From: a virus
Reading direction: 5' to 3' (one strand)
IMG/VR virus record: IMGVR_UViG_3300000117_000274
Location: 1 to 22,982 of that record
Length of the DNA stretch: 22,982 bases
The notes beneath the pieces were generated by a model. That model saw only the letters and a list, made by a program, of their open reading frames with translations, was not told where the DNA came from and did no database searches. The position numbers and the translations under genes are program-made. Positions 1 through 5,659 of the stretch are shown here, one piece after another; the stretch's first letter is position 1, and every line of letters begins with the position of its first letter.

Positions 1-91
1 TTGCACTGGTGCTTCTGGATTCTCAGCGACTGGAACTGGCAAAGTAAGACTCTGCTTAGATCAAAATTTTGATGAAATAAACCTACCATAA
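1..91 (+). CDS. C-terminal end of a structural protein (partial)
   Basis: An open frame enters from the left edge (codons from base 2) and ends at TAA 89-91. The visible 29 residues finish with LCLDQNFDEINLP. The next gene starts one base after the stop, the same tight packing as the rest of the block, which supports this being a real gene end. Lying upstream of neck genes, it is probably a head gene such as capsid or decoration protein, but that is inferred from position only. Too little is visible to name a family. Confidence 0.55.
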   Translation, partial: CTGASGFSATGTGKVRLCLDQNFDEINLP

Positions 92-92
92 T

Positions 93-410
93 ATGGAAAA
101 CAAAATCTTACATTTAAAAGACTCAGTCTGGATGCTATCGCAACCGAATCCAATGCCACAGGAGCTGAAGGATCTAATTTACGATGAAAATGCTGACCAG
201 CAGGAAACCCTTGCAGCAATTAACACTTGGAAAGCTAGCCGATATTCTACACCAGAAGCAGCAGACGCAGAAGCGGCACAAGCTATTTTTGACGAAAAGA
301 AAATGGAGGGTAACAACCTTATTTCTGCAACAGTCTTTCTCCCTAGTGGCAATGGCATTATCAATTGCCGTCAACCCGAAACTCTGGAACACTGCCAGAT
401 TCGCTTTTAA
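93..410 (+). CDS. Hypothetical protein between head and neck genes
   Basis: A 105-aa soluble protein, not recognised. The N-terminal two thirds is charged and likely helical, with an Ala/Glu-rich stretch around residues 55-70. The last 30 residues look beta-rich and contain two cysteines. There is no signal peptide or membrane segment. The start lies one base after the upstream stop. The stop overlaps the next ATG (TAATG at 408-412), so the pair is probably translationally coupled. By position it could be a head-completion or connector protein; that is a guess from gene order. Confidence 0.7.
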   Translation: MENKILHLKDSVWMLSQPNPMPQELKDLIYDENADQQETLAAINTWKASRYSTPEAADAEAAQAIFDEKKMEGNNLISATVFLPSGNGIINCRQPETLEHCQIRF

Positions 411-574
411 TGAACACTCAATTGTTTGAACATTTTAAAATATGGGGAACACTGGGTGTTGCTCAGATAACTGCATCTATTTCAAGTGCAAATGAACTAG
501 CTAGTATATTTGCATTACTTTGCGGAGGAGTAGCATCCCTAGCCATCGCTTGGTGGCACATCTTTAAGAAATAA
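410..574 (+). CDS. Small one-TM membrane protein (possible holin or antiholin)
   Basis: A 54-aa protein. I chose the ATG at 410 because it overlaps the previous stop as TAATG, the coupling used elsewhere in this block; an in-frame start at 365 would overlap the previous gene by 46 bases. A polar N-terminus is followed by one hydrophobic segment at about residues 28-50 (containing LCGGVASLAIAWW), and the protein ends FKK, a positively charged cytoplasmic-type end. Small size, one membrane span and a second small membrane protein next door suggest a holin/antiholin pair, but holins cannot be assigned by sequence alone. Confidence 0.7.
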   Translation: MNTQLFEHFKIWGTLGVAQITASISSANELASIFALLCGGVASLAIAWWHIFKK

Positions 575-578
575 TATT

Positions 579-974
579 ATGACACCAGAACTATTAGCAA
601 TGCTTGGAGGAGGTGTTAGTGGGTTTGTCATGAAAATGATTGCAGCTCAAGCAGAAAATCAAGCCAGATTGTTTGAGCGGATGATTGCTAGGCAGACTGT
701 GGCAGATGAATCAGCTGATCGTGCATCAGCACGTGGAGGAGTATACATGCGAAGAGCAATTACATCCTCTGTCATCTTTGCCATTGTATTAGCCCCATTC
801 ATCTTTGCATTCACTTCTGTGGGGATAAGTGTTCAGCATGAGACATCTGGCTTTTTTGGCTTCTTTAAGAGCCTTAAATGGGACACAGTTCAAGGTTTTG
901 TAATCCTGCCAGAGATTCGTCAAACAGCATTGGCAATTGTGGGTTTCTATTTTGGTTCATCCCAAGTTAAATGA
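579..974 (+). CDS. Putative holin-like membrane protein
   Basis: A 131-aa protein. A Gly-rich N-terminal segment (MLGGGVSGF) is followed by a charged helix (about residues 22-55, rich in Gln, Arg, Glu), a strong hydrophobic span (about 60-80, SSVIFAIVLAPFIFAFTSV) and a weaker one near the C-terminus (about 115-128, ending FGSSQVK). Size and topology resemble the small 3-TM holin-type proteins seen in many environmental phages. The last codons overlap the next start (ATGA at 971-974). Its place between head and neck genes is unusual for a holin, so a structural or virion-associated membrane role remains possible. Confidence 0.7.
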   Translation: MTPELLAMLGGGVSGFVMKMIAAQAENQARLFERMIARQTVADESADRASARGGVYMRRAITSSVIFAIVLAPFIFAFTSVGISVQHETSGFFGFFKSLKWDTVQGFVILPEIRQTALAIVGFYFGSSQVK

Positions 975-1402
975 GTGATAAAATATCCAAGCTCAACATC
1001 ATGGTCGATGTTCAAATCCCAATTGCCACAACAGGTGAGTTGGGTGAAGTCATCAACACTTGGGGTGATACAAAATCACTGTGGGCAAACAACAAGCCAT
1101 TTGCAGCGGATGTTGGTTTTGAAGAAACTTTAAATCAAAAAGAGCAAGCACAGCAAAAGACTGAGTTTGAATTCAGATATGACAGGGATTTGATTGATAG
1201 TCATCACTTCTCTGCAATTTCAAGAGTTTTATACAATGGCTTTGTTTATGACATCTATGCGGTTGAGTTGATAGGCATGAATGATCGCATAGCACTTTTT
1301 GGAAAAGCATCGATTAATCCAGCCAGCTTCACAGGGGACTTCATTTTAACCGAGTCTTATGATCAAGTTTTGATCGAGACAGGAGATAATTTGGTAGTAT
1401 GA
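971..1402 (+). CDS. Head-tail adaptor (SPP1 gp16 / Phage_H_T_join type)
   Basis: A 143-aa protein with the layout of the head-tail joining family. A beta strand near the start (LNIMVDVQIPI) is followed by 'TGELGEVINTWGD', matching the family pattern of an insert before a Trp. A central E-F-E-F-R-Y-D strand (residues 66-72) and a late 'YNGFVYDIYAVE' strand follow, where the family has 'y.g..y.I..v'. The protein would close the portal vertex and form the platform for tail joining. It overlaps its neighbours on both sides by 4 bases (ATGA) and is followed by the other two neck proteins, as expected in siphophages. Confidence 0.8.
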   Translation: MSDKISKLNIMVDVQIPIATTGELGEVINTWGDTKSLWANNKPFAADVGFEETLNQKEQAQQKTEFEFRYDRDLIDSHHFSAISRVLYNGFVYDIYAVELIGMNDRIALFGKASINPASFTGDFILTESYDQVLIETGDNLVV

Positions 1403-1839
1403 GTGTAGATATTAAAATGCATGGCATAGAAGATATGCAAAGAAGACTTAAGGAATTGGGGACAAAGAAAGCTTTGCGTGCTCCAGCGGCTGCAGTCAGA
1501 GCTGGTTCCAAAATAATAATAAACAAATCCAGAAGTGCTGCACCAATTGATACTGGAACTCTGAAAAAGTCCATTGGTCAAAAGATCAAAACATATAGGA
1601 GTAGTAAGGTTGTGGTGTCAATTTTTGGAGTGCGCAATAAGCTTGTCATAACACCAAAGGGTAAACGTAATCCAGTTAAGTATGCTCACTTGGTTGAGTT
1701 TGGTACAAGTAATAACGTCAAAGCAAATCCATTCATGAGAAGGTCATTCAGCTCTTCTTCAAATTCTGCAAAGAGGGCCGTCATTGATAAAATGAAACAG
1801 ATCTTTCTAACAGAGTCAGCAAGCGTTAAAGTTAAATAA
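1399..1839 (+). CDS. HK97 gp10-like neck/tail-component protein
   Basis: A 146-aa protein of the HK97 gp10 family. The diagnostic stretch is 'SAAPIDTGTLKKSI' (about residues 48-61, family pattern 'aPvdTG.Lr.si'), followed by basic beta strands and 'YAHLVEFGTSN...ANPFMRRSF' (family pattern 'Ya..vEfGt....a.PFlrpa'). In related phages the protein sits at the head-tail interface. It overlaps the previous gene by ATGA, and the next gene begins on the base after its stop. Confidence 0.9.
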   Translation: MSVDIKMHGIEDMQRRLKELGTKKALRAPAAAVRAGSKIIINKSRSAAPIDTGTLKKSIGQKIKTYRSSKVVVSIFGVRNKLVITPKGKRNPVKYAHLVEFGTSNNVKANPFMRRSFSSSSNSAKRAVIDKMKQIFLTESASVKVK

Positions 1840-2262
1840 ATGAATTTCTTTAAACAGCTTTGTATATTTCAAAACACCCAAACATTTAAAGATGCAATTG
1901 GTGTTGATGTTTATCCTGCAAAATCCCCTCAAGATGGATTATTAAGGCCAACATACACCGCAAGTGGGTATTCAGTTTTTAACTTAATTCTTGATGATCA
2001 CATTCTGAGCCATCAAGGAGTTTCAAATATTGGGGAGTGTATGGTTCAATATGACTTCTATTCAAATGTTTTTTCAGACATCCAAACAATCCCAGTTAAT
2101 TTGATTGATCTTTATGAAGGCATAAAGCAAGATATCGGCAACAATTATGAGATCAACTATTGCAAGCTTGAAACTGATCTCCAGCAAAACAACCAAGATC
2201 TTGATCTTGTTTATAGAAGGACATTAGATTTTACATTCAGATACAGACTCTCTGTTGTCTGA
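1840..2262 (+). CDS. Tail completion / tail terminator protein (DUF3168-like position)
   Basis: A 140-aa protein. The 'FNLILDDHILSHQG...ECMVQYDFYSN' segment resembles tail-terminator proteins (lambda gpU, gp17 or DUF3168 types), where a strand ending 'vQid.ys' follows the first helix. The C-terminus 'LVYRRTLDFTFRYRL' also fits: the family typically ends in a beta strand of the type 'r...df.i.y'. It lies directly after the gp10-like gene and before the tube gene, the normal siphophage position. The role would be to cap the tail tube and dock it to the neck. The family call rests mostly on order plus this weak pattern. Confidence 0.7.
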   Translation: MNFFKQLCIFQNTQTFKDAIGVDVYPAKSPQDGLLRPTYTASGYSVFNLILDDHILSHQGVSNIGECMVQYDFYSNVFSDIQTIPVNLIDLYEGIKQDIGNNYEINYCKLETDLQQNNQDLDLVYRRTLDFTFRYRLSVV

Positions 2263-2294
2263 GACATTAACAACAAAAGAACAAGGACAATATT

Positions 2295-2723
2295 ATGGCA
2301 CAACAAGGATTTGGAATCACATTCCAGTACACAGTAGATTCGGGCACCAGTTGGGTGAGCATCGGTGAAGTTACAGATGCAACTCCACCAAGCATTAGTA
2401 AAGACACAATTGACACGACTCATCACCAAACACCATCTGGTGTTCGCACCTTTATGGGTGGCTTGGTTGATAATGGTGAAGCAACTGTTGAAGTAAATTA
2501 TGATGTGGCTGACACAGGTCATATTCTCTTGCGCACGCGTGCAGGAGAGGCAAACGATTTGCCACTTCTATATCGCTTCATCCACAGTGACACTGCAGGA
2601 ACAATTGATGAATTTTCAGCACTCATCACAGGCTTTGAATCTGAAAGCCCAATGGATGATAAAGTATCTGCAACAATCACTCTGAAGATTTCAGGCGTAA
2701 TCGACTACGACACAACAGCATAA
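2295..2723 (+). CDS. Major tail tube protein
   Basis: A 142-aa protein built of beta strands. 'SWVSIGEVTDATPPSISKDTIDTTHH' near the N-terminus matches the start of lambda gpV-like and other siphophage tube proteins ('w..ig.v.s.s.p....d.id.T...'). A central G-rich loop precedes 'NGEATVEVNYD', and 'DKVSATITLKISGVID' closes the domain, the usual last strand 'v....tl.vsG.i'. It polymerises as hexameric rings into the tail tube. The 32-base gap before it carries AAGGA about nine bases upstream of ATG, one of the better ribosome sites in this block and fitting for a highly made protein. Confidence 0.85.
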   Translation: MAQQGFGITFQYTVDSGTSWVSIGEVTDATPPSISKDTIDTTHHQTPSGVRTFMGGLVDNGEATVEVNYDVADTGHILLRTRAGEANDLPLLYRFIHSDTAGTIDEFSALITGFESESPMDDKVSATITLKISGVIDYDTTA

Positions 2724-2727
2724 AAAA

Positions 2728-3018
2728 ATGGCTAAAATAACTTACAAAGGAGAGCAGGTTGATTTAAAAATCACCAATAAAACAATGATGAAGTTTGAGA
2801 TGGCAGGTGGTTCATTCTCAGATTTCAGCAGTGCTCCCATCTCTCAATCAATTAAATTTGTCTGTGCAGCTTTAGGGCTTGAAGGTGATCCTTGTGATCA
2901 TGCAGATGACTTTGGGAAGATGTCTGATGTCTCGGAGGCAATTAAAAATGCACTTGAGGAATCAGGATTTTCTGAAGCTGAGGATGCTGAAGTTGATGAG
3001 GGAAAATCAGATGGCTGA
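2728..3018 (+). CDS. Tail assembly chaperone, short form (gpG-like)
   Basis: A 96-aa acidic protein ending at TGA 3016-3018. It starts five bases after the tube gene and ends in an acidic tail (SEAEDAEVDEG). In lambda the equivalent gpG binds the tape measure and recruits tube protein but is absent from the virion. A -1 slippery heptamer lies four codons before the stop, and an overlapping open frame continues to the tape measure start. This is therefore the unshifted product of a G/GT pair. Sequence similarity to gpG is not visible by eye; the identification rests on position, size and the frameshift. Confidence 0.85.
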   Translation: MAKITYKGEQVDLKITNKTMMKFEMAGGSFSDFSSAPISQSIKFVCAALGLEGDPCDHADDFGKMSDVSEAIKNALEESGFSEAEDAEVDEGKSDG

Positions 3019-3296
3019 GTGCAGCAGCCAGAGGTAAGGTATTTTATGGTATCGGCAAAAAAGAATGGGGATCACTAGACCAGCATGAAGTAACAGAACT
3101 GCATAATGCTTATGAGCTTCAACAGGAACGTGAAGACAGCAGGTTTGCAATGGTTTGTTCAATCATTGCAAATGTAAATAGAGATCCAAAAACCAGAAGA
3201 AAGCCGTATCAAATATCTGACTTCATGCCAAGAAGAAAACCCACCAGTAAGAAAGAGCTTATCACAAAGATTAAACAAATAAAGACAGGAATATAG
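2728..3296 (+). CDS. Tail assembly chaperone, frameshifted long form (gpGT-like)
   Basis: Predicted -1 frameshift product of about 189 aa: 93 residues in the first frame to base 3006, then codons from 3006 to TAG 3294-3296. The T part begins IRWLSAAARG, continues with 'FYGIGKKEWGSLDQHEVTEL', and ends in a basic tail rich in Lys and Arg. The family's T domains show the same small helical region ('EW..l...E...l...') before a basic end. No plausible start codon lies near the beginning of this frame, so shifting is the obvious way to express it. The stop directly abuts the tape measure ATG at 3297. In lambda the GT form links tape measure to tube protein during assembly. Confidence 0.85.
3000..3030 (+). 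promoter_or_regulatory. -1 programmed ribosomal frameshift site (slippery heptamer plus hairpin)
   Basis: The heptamer G GGA AAA (3000-3006) is in the correct phase with the chaperone gene: GGA at 3001-3003, AAA at 3004-3006. It fits X XXY YYZ; lambda's own site is G GGA AAG. After a 5-base spacer, TGGCTG (3012-3017) pairs perfectly with CAGCCA (3025-3030) around a 7-base loop. The in-frame TGA lies partly inside the hairpin. Slipping back one base opens the frame that runs to the tape measure. Confidence 0.88.
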
Positions 3297-5069
3297 ATGG
3301 CAGTTAAAATTGGATCATTGTTCGGGACAGTAAGTCTAAACACTACACAGCTTGATAAAGATATCAGTCGTGTTGGTGCAAAGATGAAAAAGTTAGGCAA
3401 CGGCTTTAAGTCTGTTGGCTCTTCTTTGTCTCGTACAGTGACTGCACCAATTGCTGCTATTGGTGTGGCCAGCATTAAGACCTTTATGGACTTGGAGCAT
3501 TCAATGATGAAAGTCAAAGCAATCTCTGGGGCTACAGACGCTGAGTTTGCTATGCTGGAGAAGGATGCGAAGAAGCTTGGTCAAACAACAATCTATACTG
3601 CTCAACAGATTGCAGGCCTTCAGTTAAATCTTTCAAAGCTAGGTTTCGACCCGCAGGACATAGTCAACTCAACAGAGTCAATTCTTGGTTTAGCGCAAGC
3701 TACAGATGAAGACCTTGGTGAGACTGCTTTGGTTGTTGCTGGAACACTTCGTGCGTTTGGCATGGAGACAAGTCAGACAAGTAGAGTGACTGACATGATG
3801 GCAAAAGCCTTCTCTAATAGTGCTCTTAATCTAGAAAAATATAAAACGGGAATGGGCACTTTAGCCCCAGTTGCTAACTCGTTTGGTTTATCTGCTGAGC
3901 AATCAACTGCAATGCTTGCAACCCTAGTAGACGAAATGGTCGAAGCGTCTACTGCAGGCACAGGAATAAGAAATATGCTCTTGGACATGATGGGAGCAGG
4001 AATGTCACTTGATGAAGCATATGATGCAATCACTGGTTCGGTTAATCAAGGTGCAACAGCATTTGATATGTTTGGTAAAAGAGGTGCAACAGTTGCTATT
4101 ATTTTGGCAAACAATCAAAATAAAACATTTGAATTTGCTGAAGCATTAGATCACGCAACAGGAGCAGCAGATGCTATGAGAAAGATCATGGAAAGCTCTC
4201 TTTATGGTCAGTTCAAACTTTTCTTAAGTGTTGTTCAAGCTACTGCTGAGCAGATCGGTGAAGTCCTATCTCCTGTTTTCCTTGCTTGGATGGAGGTCAT
4301 TAAAGGAGCACTTAAGGAGTTTATGGCTTTGGATAAAGCCACTCAAGAAAACAAAATAAACTTTGCAATATGGGTGGCCCTAATTGGCCCAGCTGTTGTA
4401 ATCATTGGCACACTGCTTGTGGCATTTGCAATGATTATTACAGCAGTGACAACTATTGTAGGTATCGTTACTGCTGCTGGATTGGCATTCTGGGGGCTTG
4501 TGCTTTATATCACTGGTCTTGTTCTACTCATCAAACAGCTTATACCTTTGGGGGAAAAACTAGGTGAGTGGATTGGTGAGCTGGCCTTTGTTAAGTTGCC
4601 AGCATTGATAGATAAATTGTATAAGTCATCACCAATGTTTCGTCTTTTTTTAGATGGCATGAAGTCCATCTGGAGTTTCATTAGAAGCAGTTTGATTACT
4701 GCAATTGATCAACTGGTAAACAAATTAAATTTCGTTTGGAGTCTGTTTAAAAGAGTTGCTTCAGCAGTTGGTAGTCTTAATCCATTTGGCGGTGGAGGAG
4801 GAGGTGGGATTGATGGTGCCAGAGCACAGGGTGGCCCAGTAAACGCTGGTGGAACTTATCTTGTTGGTGAAAATGGGCCAGAGTTGTTCAGCCCAAGATA
4901 CAGCGGCAACATAACATCAAATGAAGACATGAATGCGGGTGGTGGAATCACCATGAACTTTTCTGTAGGAACAAGCATGGAAACAGTAGCAGCACTCAAG
5001 AATATGAAAAACTCAATTGCTAAAATTGCGGTTGCTGCTGTGAAAGAAAACACAATGAGAACTGTATAA
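3297..5069 (+). CDS. Tail tape measure protein
   Basis: A 590-aa protein of the TP901-type tape measure family (PhageMin_Tail). The N-terminus has a helical 'DKDISRVGAKMKKLGNGFKSVG' segment. The conserved core runs over residues 60-240: 'FMDLEHSMMKVKAISGAT', 'LGQTTIYTAQQIAGLQLNLSKLGF', 'LAPVANSFGLSAEQSTAMLATLVD', 'STAGTGIRNMLLDMM'. A long hydrophobic region (about 350-420) has several membrane-type segments, typical of tape measures that enter the cell envelope. A run of glycines near residue 500 separates the C-terminal domain. The protein sets tail length; at roughly 1.5 angstroms per residue it implies a tail of about 90 nm. It overlaps the next gene by one base (TAATG). Confidence 0.92.
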   Translation: MAVKIGSLFGTVSLNTTQLDKDISRVGAKMKKLGNGFKSVGSSLSRTVTAPIAAIGVASIKTFMDLEHSMMKVKAISGATDAEFAMLEKDAKKLGQTTIYTAQQIAGLQLNLSKLGFDPQDIVNSTESILGLAQATDEDLGETALVVAGTLRAFGMETSQTSRVTDMMAKAFSNSALNLEKYKTGMGTLAPVANSFGLSAEQSTAMLATLVDEMVEASTAGTGIRNMLLDMMGAGMSLDEAYDAITGSVNQGATAFDMFGKRGATVAIILANNQNKTFEFAEALDHATGAADAMRKIMESSLYGQFKLFLSVVQATAEQIGEVLSPVFLAWMEVIKGALKEFMALDKATQENKINFAIWVALIGPAVVIIGTLLVAFAMIITAVTTIVGIVTAAGLAFWGLVLYITGLVLLIKQLIPLGEKLGEWIGELAFVKLPALIDKLYKSSPMFRLFLDGMKSIWSFIRSSLITAIDQLVNKLNFVWSLFKRVASAVGSLNPFGGGGGGGIDGARAQGGPVNAGGTYLVGENGPELFSPRYSGNITSNEDMNAGGGITMNFSVGTSMETVAALKNMKNSIAKIAVAAVKENTMRTV

Positions 5070-5659
5070 TGCCAACATATCCAATAGAACTTCCATCTAC
5101 CACATCTTTCACATCTATCAGATGGAATGCACACTCAGCAGTGGCAGTCTCAACTTCTAAATTTTCAGGCAAAGAAGTTGTTTATGCTCACTCAGGTCAA
5201 TACTGGGAAGTTGAATTTGATTTACCACCACTGAATGCATCACAATCTGCACAGTTTTCAGGTTCATTTTTAAGCTTGAATGGGCGTGAAGGCACTTTTT
5301 ATGTATACCCATCTGAAAGACAACCACAGTCACCAATCACAGGAACCAAGCTGATAAGGTCTGTGTCTGATTATGAGATCACATTTGAATCCATTAGTGG
5401 CTCAGGATCATTTACTGTTGGTGATTGGGTTACAATTGAGGGTGGTCTTTATAGAGTTACAGTTGTTACTTCAGCAACAGTAATTGAGGTTTGGCCAAAG
5501 CCTAGAGGAGTAACAACTTCAGAGCCACCAGAAGAAACAGGATCAATAATCTATTATAGTAACCCAAGAGGTGTATTTAGGTTGTATGATTCATTCTCTT
5601 GGGACATGAACTTGGCTAGAAATTATGGAATATCAGTTGCAGCCAGAGAAGTCATATAA
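5069..5659 (+). CDS. Distal tail protein (Dit-like)
   Basis: A 196-aa beta-rich protein. An N-terminal segment (about residues 15-85) contains 'YWEVEFDLPPLNASQSAQFSGSFLSLNGREGTFYVYP', a pattern of the proteins that follow the tape measure in environmental siphophages: a strand, a packing helix, then a 'G..gtF....P' turn. Then comes a small domain with 'GDWVTIEGGLYRV', and finally 'GVFRLYDSFSWDMNLARNYGISVAARE'. By position it would form the ring joining the tube to the hub. Its start and stop both overlap neighbours as TAATG, so three tail-tip genes are coupled. Confidence 0.65.
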   Translation: MPTYPIELPSTTSFTSIRWNAHSAVAVSTSKFSGKEVVYAHSGQYWEVEFDLPPLNASQSAQFSGSFLSLNGREGTFYVYPSERQPQSPITGTKLIRSVSDYEITFESISGSGSFTVGDWVTIEGGLYRVTVVTSATVIEVWPKPRGVTTSEPPEETGSIIYYSNPRGVFRLYDSFSWDMNLARNYGISVAAREVI

